The notes beneath the pieces were generated by a model, which saw only the letters and a list, made by a program, of their open reading frames with translations, ran no database searches and was not told where the DNA came from. This document shows, piece after piece, positions 23,944 to 31,554 of a stretch of 64,000 bases of DNA. Position numbers and translations under genes: made by a program. The stretch is from an uncultured bacterium (lineage in GTDB: Bacteria; Cyanobacteriota; Vampirovibrionia; Gastranaerophilales; Gastranaerophilaceae): contig CASDWY010000012.1 of assembly GCA_949284985.1 (NCBI GenBank), forward strand, positions 1 to 64,000. The letters are read 5' to 3'. Position 1 is the stretch's first letter. Every line of letters begins with the position of its first letter.

Positions 23944-26333
23944 TAATTTTCCTGTTTAAATTTATCCTGCTTTAGTGCACCAACAAAATCTTTAACTTCG
24001 TTAGGTGTTTTGAATTCATACATAGAATCTTCACACTCATTTTTTAATTCTTCTGGAATATTAATTTCTTTTATAAAGCCTGGAATAACTAATTTTAATT
24101 TTTCCCAATCACAATAAAAATATTCATTCAATAGAGGAATAATTTCACTAAACCAGATTTCTTTCAAAATACTAATGTCTGCGTTTACATATTTTGTATT
24201 TATAAAATAACTGTGACCTATTTGATGGTCTCTGTCTAGCAAAATTTTAATTTTTGTATTTAGTTTTTCAAAAATAGATTGAAAACTACATCCAAAATCC
24301 GCAACCAATTCAGGTCTTGGCATCATTTCAACGAATTTGAAACGACGACGAAGAGCAATATCTATACTTGCAATAGAACGGTCAGAAGTGTTCATTGTGC
24401 CTAAAATGTATAAATTACTTGGTACTCCAAATTTTGATTTTGTATATGGTAAGGTTACCAATAATTGTTCTTTGTCGACTTTTGTATTTTCAAAATTTCG
24501 TTCTTTATTTGGACAAACTCGTTTGTTTGTTTCTATTAAAGTTATTAGCTCTCCAAATATTTTTGAAATATTACCTCTATTTATTTCGTCAATAATTAAT
24601 AAGTATTTGTTATCAGGGTCAGAGTTTGCCTGTTGACAAATTTCTTTAAAAATACCTCTATTATATTCGTATGATATTGTTGAAGAGTCATCATTTACAT
24701 CAATTTTTGGTTTTATACCTTCAACAAACTCTTCATATGAATATGATTGATGAAATGTAATAAATTTATAAAAATCTTCAATTTTTCTTGTATTACTTGG
24801 GGCTTTGTATTGTGTAATTTGGTCAGTTAGATTTTCTTCTACATATTTAATACCATCCTCAGTTAAATACCATTCTGAATTTTCATTTTTTTCAAAAATA
24901 AAAGGAGCTTGTCTGTTTGTATAATTTACAGTTTTGCAATTTTCAGATGTATGAATTTGCATTTGTGCCCACAATGCAGCTCTTAGGTTTTTATTTTCTC
25001 TAGTAAGTGCAAATGCTTTAATAATTTTTTGATTCATTAAATCAGAAACTTTATATTTGTTTTGTTTGCCATTTAAATACATAGAAATTGCAATAGTAGT
25101 ATACCAGCTTAAGTCTTTTACTATGTCATTTAGTTTTTGTTCTTCACTATTTGTATTTAATCCAGGATTTTCTCTCAAAAGATTTTGAATATATTCTTGA
25201 ATGCTATATGTTTTTCCTGTTCCTGGAGGTCCATATAAGATTTGGTTTAATGATTGTTCCTTTAAATTATTATCCATTGCTATATCCTCACTATTATTTT
25301 TTTGAGCTACATTATGATACCACCAGATTAAATCTTGACAATCTAATAAGTTATTTTCAAAACCTAAAAAATTATTCATTTCTGGTCTTAAAATATCATT
25401 ACAGTATTTAATCCATTGTACATATTTGTCCTCATTTTTAGTTGTAATATTTATATTTAAATTTTTACTAAAAGTGTTATATGGGTTTATTCGTGTATAT
25501 AGAAGATACTTTGTAGGATCTTTCAATGCTAAAAAAAATGATGCAGATTCTACCCCAACATTAATTCTATCTTTACTCTTCCAATTTGGGGAATGAATTA
25601 AAATTTCTTTAATAGTTTTTAAAAACAGATTAATTCTTGATATTAAGTCTTCATTTTCGTTAAATAATTCAACTAAAATATTTTTAAATTCACTTAGATG
25701 AAATTCACAAAGATACCTGAAAACACTAGTTTTCCACATAAAAGGTACAAAATTTGGAGAACCTAGGTTTTTAATTTTTTCTTCAAGGTTGTCCAAATTA
25801 TCAAAAATGTGATTATGTTGTTCAAAGTAATCATATTTATATTGCTCTGTCCAGAACTGACTTTTCCTATAGTGATTGTATTGAATAATTATTTTTCTTA
25901 ATAAATCATTATTTACAGTACAATTAGTGATATTATCATTTTTAAAACGATCAATATATTTGCCTAAACTTGGGTCTATTTTTTCTATTATATCAATATG
26001 GGTATCAGGAATAGCATATAAATTTTTATTTGTGAATATCGTATCATAATCTGTTCTCAAATTATCATCTTTATTTAATTCAATATTGTCAATCTCATAT
26101 AATTTTTGTTTTGATGAATATGTGGAAGTTTTAATATGAGTTGTTATTATATTTTTTTCAGTTGTAGTATTATGATAAGCTAAATATTGTGTGATATTAT
26201 TTTTATCTTGCACCAACATAAACCATTTCTTACAAGTATTATAAAAACTTTCGTTTTCTATAATATATAGTTCATTTGTTTTGGCAGTAATAATTTTCCA
26301 ATTAACGCCAAATTTATTAATTATATTAACCAT
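23943..26333 (-). CDS. mcrB: McrB, AAA+ GTPase subunit with inserted winged-helix region
   Basis: A 796-aa AAA+ protein. Walker A LYGPPGTGKTYS is near 366-377, Walker B LLIIDEINRGNISKIFGELI near 575-595, the McrB-type TMNTSDRSIASIDIALRRRF sensor after it. Between Walker A and B about 120 residues (LNDIVKDLSWYTTIAISMYL ... WYLTEDGIKYVEENL) look like an inserted winged-helix domain. The N-terminal 350 residues (TKYLLYTRINPYNTF, LLDCQDLIWWY) form the target-reading module, unlike the E. coli cytosine-flipping domain. AAAAGGAG precedes the ATG. It lies 45 bases after the Mu-like operon on the same strand. Confidence 0.9.
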   Translation of the reverse strand: MVNIINKFGVNWKIITAKTNELYIIENESFYNTCKKWFMLVQDKNNITQYLAYHNTTTEKNIITTHIKTSTYSSKQKLYEIDNIELNKDDNLRTDYDTIFTNKNLYAIPDTHIDIIEKIDPSLGKYIDRFKNDNITNCTVNNDLLRKIIIQYNHYRKSQFWTEQYKYDYFEQHNHIFDNLDNLEEKIKNLGSPNFVPFMWKTSVFRYLCEFHLSEFKNILVELFNENEDLISRINLFLKTIKEILIHSPNWKSKDRINVGVESASFFLALKDPTKYLLYTRINPYNTFSKNLNINITTKNEDKYVQWIKYCNDILRPEMNNFLGFENNLLDCQDLIWWYHNVAQKNNSEDIAMDNNLKEQSLNQILYGPPGTGKTYSIQEYIQNLLRENPGLNTNSEEQKLNDIVKDLSWYTTIAISMYLNGKQNKYKVSDLMNQKIIKAFALTRENKNLRAALWAQMQIHTSENCKTVNYTNRQAPFIFEKNENSEWYLTEDGIKYVEENLTDQITQYKAPSNTRKIEDFYKFITFHQSYSYEEFVEGIKPKIDVNDDSSTISYEYNRGIFKEICQQANSDPDNKYLLIIDEINRGNISKIFGELITLIETNKRVCPNKERNFENTKVDKEQLLVTLPYTKSKFGVPSNLYILGTMNTSDRSIASIDIALRRRFKFVEMMPRPELVADFGCSFQSIFEKLNTKIKILLDRDHQIGHSYFINTKYVNADISILKEIWFSEIIPLLNEYFYCDWEKLKLVIPGFIKEINIPEELKNECEDSMYEFKTPNEVKDFVGALKQDKFKQEN

Positions 26334-26378
26334 ACTTCACTCCTTTTCTACAAGGATAGCACAAAAATTTTGGTGAAT

Positions 26379-26777
26379 TTATTCCATACCTAAAATTTCG
26401 CGCTCAATTTGACGGATGAAGTCCGGTGAGAGTTCTTTTTTGCTTGGTGATGTTTTGTTTGGCGTTTCTAGTTCTTTCAATTCGGGTAACAATTTTAAAA
26501 TATTCACTAGCGAATAATATTCAGCCTGGCTTATTGGGATTTCTTGTTGTTTGCTGTTTGAAATCCTAGCCATAAGTTTTTGGGCAAATTTTTGAAAATC
26601 CTCTTTAAATTGAGTTTTGTCATACATAGCTTCTTGCAGCTTTTTATCCCAATCATATTTCTTTTTCCAGTAAAACAAAGTTCTTTTGACAATATCGAGT
26701 TGCAAAGAGATTTCACTAACGGATAATCCCTTTAGATACATTTGTTCGGCTTGTTTAAATAATTTCATTTTACTCAT
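26379..26777 (-). CDS. HTH protein of the Mu-like transposition operon (terminase-small-subunit/DUF1804-like)
   Basis: A 132-aa protein starting with an HTH of the phage terminase small subunit or insertion-element type: AEQMYLKGLSVSEISLQLDI then VKRTLFYWKKKYDWDKKL. The remainder is helical (ISQAEYYSLVNILKLLPELKEL). DUF1804-like proteins of this build occur in Mu-type phages. There are no head or tail genes here, so it probably serves transposition or its regulation. Its ATG overlaps the stop of the previous gene (TAATG). Confidence 0.7.
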   Translation of the reverse strand: MSKMKLFKQAEQMYLKGLSVSEISLQLDIVKRTLFYWKKKYDWDKKLQEAMYDKTQFKEDFQKFAQKLMARISNSKQQEIPISQAEYYSLVNILKLLPELKELETPNKTSPSKKELSPDFIRQIEREILGME

Positions 26778-27337
26778 TAAATACCCTCAAAAATTAAGTT
26801 TTCTATCCCAAAATGGTTTTTATCCTGCACTTTTTTTACCTGATAAACACAAGTTCTGTCAATCACCCCAAGGTGTTGAAAATACTTTAGCAACTGGTTT
26901 AGAAGTGCCATTGTATTTTTAATTCTGCGAGGCTTTAGGCGTCTTAATTCGCACACCTTAAAAAGTTCTTTTATTGATTCAATATCAATTTCGTGCAGGT
27001 AATAGCAATTCAAAAACGGCAGGATATTAAAGTTAAATATTGCATTATAATTTCTGTAAGTCTCGAATTTGCAATACTTTTTGACATAATTTTTCATAAA
27101 ATAATCTTTGGCGTCTTCAATACTGATTTTCAGGTGTTTATTCTTTTGTGGGCAGAATATTTCATAATTTTCTCCCGCCTTGGGTTTATCATTATATTTA
27201 TAAATTTCGTTTTCAAAAAATATTTTATTGCTGTTCAAAAGTTGTTCAAGTTTTGTTTTACAATCGCATTCTGCTATCAATTCAATATCATCAAGGGTAA
27301 ATTCTTTTAAATGTTTTGTTAATCGTTCTATATTCAT
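26777..27337 (-). CDS. helical protein of the Mu-like transposition operon
   Basis: A 186-aa protein (MNIERLTKHLKEFTLDDIEL...), starting at 27337 where GAAAGGACAAC gives a proper ribosome site; the upstream in-frame codons belong to a structured leader (E3). It is lysine-rich and helical, with a C-terminal RRLKPRRIKNTMALLNQLLK that resembles the core-binding domain of tyrosine recombinases or a DNA-binding helix bundle. Function unknown; conserved position between the ATPase and the HTH gene suggests a transposition accessory factor. Confidence 0.6.
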   Translation of the reverse strand: MNIERLTKHLKEFTLDDIELIAECDCKTKLEQLLNSNKIFFENEIYKYNDKPKAGENYEIFCPQKNKHLKISIEDAKDYFMKNYVKKYCKFETYRNYNAIFNFNILPFLNCYYLHEIDIESIKELFKVCELRRLKPRRIKNTMALLNQLLKYFQHLGVIDRTCVYQVKKVQDKNHFGIENLIFEGI

Positions 27338-27350
27338 GTTGTCCTTTCGT

Positions 27351-27446
27351 CTTGGATTATTCGGGGTGTCGGCAGAGTAACGTCTGACCGACACCTTACG
27401 GGCTGGGTTCGCTTTCGCTCACACGGCACCCTACCGAAAATCCGCT
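27351..27446 (-). repeat. structured repeat element E3 in the operon junction
   Basis: In gene direction it starts at the TGA of the ATPase gene, runs GCGGATTTTCGGTAGGG, an inner hairpin with a GAAA loop, CCCGTAAGG, a second hairpin GGTGTCGG...CCGACACC, and ends CCGAATAATCCAAG just before the ribosome site of the next gene. Arms GATT/TTCGG and CCGAA/AATC close it. It is the homolog of E4 (9481-9573) with different loop sequences. Confidence 0.75.
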
Positions 27447-28127
27447 TCATATAATTTGCTCCATAACTTCTTTTGTAATTTCTTCTAAATTATTTTCTTT
27501 TGCAAAACTTTCAAGTTTGCTTATAAGCTGTACTATTTGTCTGAACCTATTGTATTTTTTGTGGATATATTCTATCGAATCAGGGGTAAACGGTATTTCA
27601 GATAGTTGGCTAAAAATTTGGCTCAAATCTTCTATTTCAAAGGTTTCAAATTTTACAATCTCACTAAATCTGTCATACAGGTGTTTGTATCTTTCAAGTT
27701 TTCTAAGAGCCAAGCCCATTCCAACAAAGATTATCGGGCAATCGGTTTTATCGTGTATATCTCTTAGGGTTTCGACACTTTTGTAATTGTTCATCAAGTA
27801 GTCGATTTCATCTACAAAAATAATTTTTGGCTTTTGAATAAGTTTGCTAATCACTACATTAAAGTTGTCCGAGGTCAAATATCGAGGAAGTTCGTCCATT
27901 TCCCTAACAATTTCTTCAACAAGCCACCTGCTTGTCATAAGATTTGAGGCTCGAATATAAATCCCGTCATACTTGCAGGCTAGCCAAAGTGCCGTTTGAG
28001 ATTTTCCAAGCCCCGGCTCACCATATATAAGTCCCATTTTAGGAATGTTTTTAGGTTTGCTTTTCAGGGCTTCAACTAAGCCTATAAAATTCCTTACATT
28101 TCGAGTTTTTATAAAGATTTTTTTCAT
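27447..28127 (-). CDS. MuB/TnsC-like transposition ATPase
   Basis: A 226-aa AAA ATPase: Walker A GEPGLGKSQTA (about 36-46), Walker B KIIFVDEIDYLMNN (about 104-117), sensor region PIIFVGMGLALRKLERY, arginine-rich end. MuB-type ATPases choose target DNA and activate the transposase; many give target immunity. It follows the transposase gene across the structured element E1; AAGAAAGGATAAA precedes the ATG. The compact length without the N-terminal HTH of phage MuB fits transposons rather than phage Mu. Confidence 0.88.
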   Translation of the reverse strand: MKKIFIKTRNVRNFIGLVEALKSKPKNIPKMGLIYGEPGLGKSQTALWLACKYDGIYIRASNLMTSRWLVEEIVREMDELPRYLTSDNFNVVISKLIQKPKIIFVDEIDYLMNNYKSVETLRDIHDKTDCPIIFVGMGLALRKLERYKHLYDRFSEIVKFETFEIEDLSQIFSQLSEIPFTPDSIEYIHKKYNRFRQIVQLISKLESFAKENNLEEITKEVMEQII

Positions 28128-28137
28128 TTTATCCTTT

Positions 28138-28195
28138 CTTGGTTGCTCGCAATAAACGGGTATGGTTTCACCTTAGACCCTCTGCTCGCAATCCG
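28138..28195 (-). repeat. structured repeat element E1 in the operon junction
   Basis: In gene direction it begins right after the TAG of the transposase: CGGATTGCGAGC, AGAGGG, a small GGT-GAA-ACC hairpin, CCCGTTTA, GCGAGCAACC, then AAGAAAGG of the next gene. Outer arms GG-TTGC and GCAA-CC pair. E2 (30963-31025) has the same core blocks AGAGGG and CCCGTTTA but different, fully complementary arms. Confidence 0.7.
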
Positions 28196-30007
28196 CTATT
28201 CATATAAAAGTTTGTACTCCTTTGTTTGTTTAAATTCTGCAATCCAAGTGTCGCTTGGGTTATGTTTTATTAAATATTCGTACTTTTCTGAATTGTTTTT
28301 GAAAATCGGGAGTGATTTTTCTCCGTTGTTTATTTTTTGAACACCATTTGAACGAGGCTTGAACTTATTGTCACCCTGAACTTGTTTCAGGGTCTCTGGT
28401 GTTGCAGATTCTGAAATAAATTCAGAATGACATTCTAAAAATTTTATTTCATCGTTAGTCAATAATTTTTTAACTGAATTTATAGTTTTTCTTTTCAGTT
28501 TTTGTTGTTTTTGAATTTTTTGTTTGTAATCCTCTAAATCCTCAACCGTTCCTAAAAGCTTTGCCATCGGGTGGGTTTCTGTTACTCGCTCTGCTGTGCA
28601 TAAGTATTCACCTTTCGGGGTAAAAACTTTTACATTAGTTAGATCAAATAGGTTGTATTTTACTAAAACTTTTCCTCTCAGCCCGTATAGTCTTTCGTCA
28701 AAATAATCGCAGTTCAAGAACCTTACGCCGTTTCGCTGAATTGTTTTGACTTCAGTTGCCAACATCAAATCGTCAAGCAAGCTTTTATCAATATTCTGTT
28801 TATTTCGATTTTCTAAAACCTCTGCGATTGTCATATTCGGTGCATTTGTGCAGGGCTGAGAGTTCTTGAACTTAAGCCACACATCAATCATTTTCATTGT
28901 TTCTTCTATAGTTGGGATATAATCTTGGTGTAAGTTTTTATGAAATTTTTCGTTTCGTTTCAAGTATGCGGGTTTATTGATAATTGATGAGCCGACATAA
29001 CTTGGCATTAGCTTTTCAAAGCCTTCTTGAAATTCTTTGAAGAACCTCTCAATAACTTTTGACCTTGCATTATATGGTCTTGCAAATACCGTTTCAATCC
29101 CGAGTTTTGCATAAAGCCCATAAAAGCCTAATTCTCCAAATCCTTTGTCATCTGTAAAATACTTTGCTCTAAATGCTCTGCCGTTATCTTGATAGACAAT
29201 TTTCGGTATCATATCAAGGTTTATTATTGCGTTTCTTAGTGCACTTGCGATACATTGGGTGTTTTCTTCAAGCATAATTTCATAACCGACCAGTGCTGTT
29301 GATTTCCAGTCCAAAAATCCGACTAAAGTTGCTCGACAAGGCTTGCCCGTAAACGGATTAATCACTTGAAACGCAAGTTTGTGACCGTCTGCGACCAAAA
29401 TATCCCCAACATCAAGCAGGCTAGCGTCCCTTTTAATATATGGTTCGACTTTGTCTGAAAGTGCTTTTTCACCATCTCTAGCAAGCACCCATTTGTCGTA
29501 ATTATTGTCCTTAAACCATTTTGCGTAGCGTCTGAATGTAATATCTGCAGGTATGAAACTTTGACCTTGTTCTTTGAGCTTGTATTTAGTAAGTGCGATT
29601 GCTTTGCCGATACAAATTCTATTTGGGTGCAGGAGCAAGCCCATAAATATTTTGATTTCTTCATCTGTTAGACATGTTCTGTATTCATTCACAGAAACAT
29701 ATTTGTAATTAGGGATTAACCTTGTATAATCCTCTGTCCCGTCTAAACTGGCTTTCCAACGATGCAGGCTTCCTCGTGAGATTTTACCTAAAACACTGAA
29801 AAGGTAGGAATTTGAACTATTATGCAGTTTGACAAAATCATAGTCTGCTTGAAGTTTGTTTACTGCTTTACGGCGGAATTCCTGCCATTTGCGGATTAAA
29901 TCAAGTTTTGCAAGAGCATTTTGTTTTGCCTTCTCAGGGGTGTATTTGATTGTCTCAACTTGGTTTTTCATTGTCTCAAAATCCTTGTAATGCCTTGTGC
30001 AACACAT
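28196..30007 (-). CDS. Mu-type DDE transposase (MuA-like)
   Basis: A 603-aa transposase. The rve-type catalytic core has Asp in GDILVADGHKL, Asp in KIVYQDNGRAF and Glu in SKVIERFFKEFQ, followed by the beta-barrel C-domain (VRFLNCDYFDERLYGLRGKV). The N-terminal third is helical DNA-binding. It starts the leftward operon with the MuB-like ATPase. Two starts are possible (30007, or Met13 at 29971 with AAGGA upstream). Near the C-terminus a palindromic repeat inserts the peptide SEFISESATPETLKQVQG in frame. The element is probably a Mu-like transposon, not a phage, as no structural genes follow. Confidence 0.9.
   Translation of the reverse strand: MCCTRHYKDFETMKNQVETIKYTPEKAKQNALAKLDLIRKWQEFRRKAVNKLQADYDFVKLHNSSNSYLFSVLGKISRGSLHRWKASLDGTEDYTRLIPNYKYVSVNEYRTCLTDEEIKIFMGLLLHPNRICIGKAIALTKYKLKEQGQSFIPADITFRRYAKWFKDNNYDKWVLARDGEKALSDKVEPYIKRDASLLDVGDILVADGHKLAFQVINPFTGKPCRATLVGFLDWKSTALVGYEIMLEENTQCIASALRNAIINLDMIPKIVYQDNGRAFRAKYFTDDKGFGELGFYGLYAKLGIETVFARPYNARSKVIERFFKEFQEGFEKLMPSYVGSSIINKPAYLKRNEKFHKNLHQDYIPTIEETMKMIDVWLKFKNSQPCTNAPNMTIAEVLENRNKQNIDKSLLDDLMLATEVKTIQRNGVRFLNCDYFDERLYGLRGKVLVKYNLFDLTNVKVFTPKGEYLCTAERVTETHPMAKLLGTVEDLEDYKQKIQKQQKLKRKTINSVKKLLTNDEIKFLECHSEFISESATPETLKQVQGDNKFKPRSNGVQKINNGEKSLPIFKNNSEKYEYLIKHNPSDTWIAEFKQTKEYKLLYE
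28369..28433. repeat. palindromic repeat inserted in the transposase gene
   Basis: ACCCTGAA...TTCAGGGT and TTCTGAA...TTCAGAA form two hairpins within 65 bases. The translation, with ESATPETLKQVQGD, is the classic in-frame reading of dispersed palindromic elements known from many genomes. The reading frame is kept. Confidence 0.8.
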
Positions 30008-30027
30008 TCATCACTCGTTTTGAGACA
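29951..30027. promoter_or_regulatory. TGTCTCAA motif cluster at the transposase start
   Basis: TGTCTCAA occurs at 29951 and 29972 and inverted (TTTTGAGACA) at 30018-30027. The same octamer begins the conserved part of the 210-bp repeats (GTCTCAATGTCCCAG at about 31210 and 31420) and of the partial copy near 9650. Such repeats would suit transposase binding sites or an operator; neither is shown. Confidence 0.45.
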
Positions 30028-30063
30028 GAAGTCAAGTGGGGGTAAATATAAATATAAAAAATA

Positions 30064-30399
30064 TTATTTCCAGTAAACTTTGAAATTTTCAATTTCTTCA
30101 AGAGTTTTGTGATAATCCCCTTTGAAACAAAGCGTCCTATCATCAATATAAAGATAAGACGGCAATTTTACATTAGTAACATCTTTAAAAAATTTATCTA
30201 AATTATTATTAATTAGCCGTTTAGTTGCTAGCATCAAGTTTCTTGATGTAAAAAGATACAATTCAGCACTTTGAGATAATGTTTCTAAAAACTCATAAGC
30301 TCCGACCTTAATTTCAGGAATATGATTTTCACTAAACGTATCTTTTCCGTATTCATTTAGTACGCCGTCTAAATCTATAAGTATCTTTTTAGTGAACAT
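30064..30399 (-). CDS. small HAD-superfamily phosphatase, copy 2
   Basis: A 111-aa near-duplicate of the protein at 3632-3967, with the same HAD motifs ILIDLDGVL, LYLFTSRN and YIDDR. Differences concentrate in residues 18-26 (GKDTFSENH against GKENFNENY), plus Arg for Trp near 62; elsewhere the DNA is almost identical. It is again divergent from two XRE genes. It lies 56 bases from the transposase start. Role unknown; duplication with its regulators suggests a mobile module. Confidence 0.8.
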   Translation of the reverse strand: MFTKKILIDLDGVLNEYGKDTFSENHIPEIKVGAYEFLETLSQSAELYLFTSRNLMLATKRLINNNLDKFFKDVTNVKLPSYLYIDDRTLCFKGDYHKTLEEIENFKVYWK

Positions 30400-30428
30400 T
30401 TACAATAAGCCTCTTAAATTTCTTAAAT

Positions 30429-30482
30429 TTGCATGTATGCAAAATTTAAACGCATAATAGCATTAAAATTGCATGTATGCAA
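30429..30482 (+). promoter_or_regulatory. twin TTGCATGTATGCAA operators and promoter
   Basis: Two identical 14-bp palindromes lie at 30429-30442 and 30469-30482. CATAAT at 30453-30458 between them is the likely -10 box. The start codon of the XRE gene (30477) is inside the second palindrome, so repressor binding would cover both the promoter and the translation start. Confidence 0.75.
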
Positions 30483-30689
30483 GATACTGAATTAAAGAAA
30501 TTAGGTAACCATATAAAAACCTTAAGAAAAAAACGAAAACTTACTATTAGTGCATTATGTTATAAGAATGGTCTTGAACCATCCACAATAAGCAGAATAG
30601 AAAAAGGATTGGTTGAGCCTAAATACCTTACACTATTAAATATTGCCAATGCTTTTAATTTGACTTTGGCTGAGTTTTTAAATTTTTAA
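30477..30689 (+). CDS. XRE-family regulator B1
   Basis: A 70-aa Cro/C1 protein: LGNHIKTLRKKRKLTISALCYKNGLEPSTISRIEKGLV is the HTH and FNLTLAEFLNF the tail, the latter identical to that of XRE A2 (4250-4468). The ATG at 30477 lies within an operator palindrome and about 12 bases after the expected transcript start, without Shine-Dalgarno. The next XRE gene follows immediately (TAAATG). Confidence 0.85.
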   Translation: MQDTELKKLGNHIKTLRKKRKLTISALCYKNGLEPSTISRIEKGLVEPKYLTLLNIANAFNLTLAEFLNF

Positions 30690-30899
30690 ATGAGTCAAGA
30701 TATTAGACAAATATTAGCAAATAATATTAAAAATCTGCGAATAGAGAAAAAGTTAAGCAGGGAAGAATTATCTTTAGTTTTAGGAGTTGATAATTCTTAT
30801 GTTTCAAAACTTGAAAAAGGTAAAATAAATATTACTTTAGATAAAATTGAAATGCTAGCCAATTATTTTGAAACAGAAGTATATTTATTATTAAAATAA
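30690..30899 (+). CDS. XRE-family regulator B2
   Basis: A 69-aa Cro/C1 protein (LANNIKNLRIEKKLSREELS, then LVLGVDNSYVSKLEKGKINI), ending FETEVYLLLK. Its start abuts the stop of XRE B1, implying translational coupling. Together with the HAD gene it repeats the architecture at 3.6-4.5 kb, but the two XRE pairs differ in sequence. Confidence 0.85.
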   Translation: MSQDIRQILANNIKNLRIEKKLSREELSLVLGVDNSYVSKLEKGKINITLDKIEMLANYFETEVYLLLK

Positions 30900-30937
30900 A
30901 TCTCATTGATAATTTAGGGTATCCCAATTTGTAAGCA

Positions 30938-31138
30938 AAAATAAAATTGCACTTTTTTGCACTTCTCTTGTTTGTCGGCGTTAAACGGGCACGCTTCGCT
31001 TCAGCCCTCTGCCGACAAGCCGCTCTTGCACTGGGTTTAACTTCAAACACCAAGGCGATTTGAGCCTAATGTGGTTTTAAATTTTTGCAAATGGAGTGCA
31101 AAAGAGTGCAAAAAATGAGTATATGAGTGCAAGAAAAG
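30938..31138. repeat. cluster of GAGTGCAA-type short repeats
   Basis: TTGCACT occurs at about 30946, 30957 and 31026, and its complement AGTGCAA repeatedly at about 31096-31130 and again in the second 210-bp unit (about 31305-31345). The iteron-like spacing surrounds element E2. The 600-base interval 30900-31477 holds these repeats, E2 and the tandem units, and no convincing gene. Confidence 0.5.
30963..31025 (-). repeat. structured repeat element E2
   Basis: Read leftward: AGCGGC, arm TTGTCGGC, AGAGGG, hairpin with GCGAAGC, CCCGTTTA, arm GCCGACAA, then ACAAGAGAAG. The outer arms are perfectly complementary. It has the same core blocks as E1 with a different arm sequence. It is not next to a recognised gene stop. 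Confidence 0.7.
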
Positions 31139-31444
31139 ACCGGTACATCTCAATACTAAAAAACAGCCTCAATCGTGCTGTCTGTTTGATTTTTTATTAA
31201 AGTTTCTCTGTCTCAATGTCCCAGAAACCTATTAATTGCACTGGGCTTAACTTCAAACACATAGCCAATTTGAGCCTAATGTGGTCTTAAAAATTTGCAA
31301 ATGGAGTGCAAAAGAGTGCAAGAAAAGAGTACTTGAGTGCAAGAAAAGACCGGTACATCTCAATACTAAAAAACATCCTCAATCGTGCTGCCTGTTTGAT
31401 TTTTTATTAAATTTTCTCCGTCTCAATGTCCCAGAAACTTATTA
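31026..31444. repeat. tandem pair of about 210-bp repeats
   Basis: Unit 1 is 31026-31235 and unit 2 is 31236-31444; both begin TTGCACTGGG and end GTCTCAATGTCCCAGAAAC followed by CTATTA or TTATTA. A third fragment, CTCAATGTCCCAGAAACC, follows at 31445. Part of the unit recurs at 9574-9690. Each unit contains two to three GAGTGCAA motifs. It resembles the end of a mobile element or a replication or partition site. Confidence 0.8.
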
Positions 31445-31465
31445 CTCAATGTCCCAGAAACCTAT

Positions 31466-31554
31466 TATCTGCCTTGTTTGAACAAGTGCAGAGCCCAAAA
31501 GCCGCATTTTGACAATAAAAAAGAAGTCAATGATGACTTCTTTTTAAATGGTGG
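31466..31554. repeat. direct repeat copy 2 (cassette junction)
   Basis: CTTGTTTGAACAAGTGCAGA (a palindrome CTTGTT-TG-AACAAG at the start), GCCGCATTTTGACAATAAA, then the terminator hairpin 31518-31545 and AAATGGTGG. It matches 33949-34031 next to tRNA-Ile and, from the hairpin on, 9711-9755. It separates the long accessory stretch from the second cassette. Confidence 0.8.

Noticed and set aside
27351-28195. Known self-cleaving ribozyme (hammerhead, twister, HDV)
   Set aside because: Core motifs such as CTGATGA with GAAA in the correct places are not present.
26379-30007. Mu-like prophage
   Set aside because: Transposase, ATPase and an HTH protein are present, but no lysis, portal, head or tail genes.
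27351-31025. Integron attC sites
   Set aside because: Gene-end position and folding are similar, but the usual RYYYAAC and GTTRRRY core boxes are not found and no integron integrase with its extra domain is present; kept only as an analogy.
31026-31444. CRISPR array
   Set aside because: Only two long units without short repeats and unique spacers, and no cas genes.
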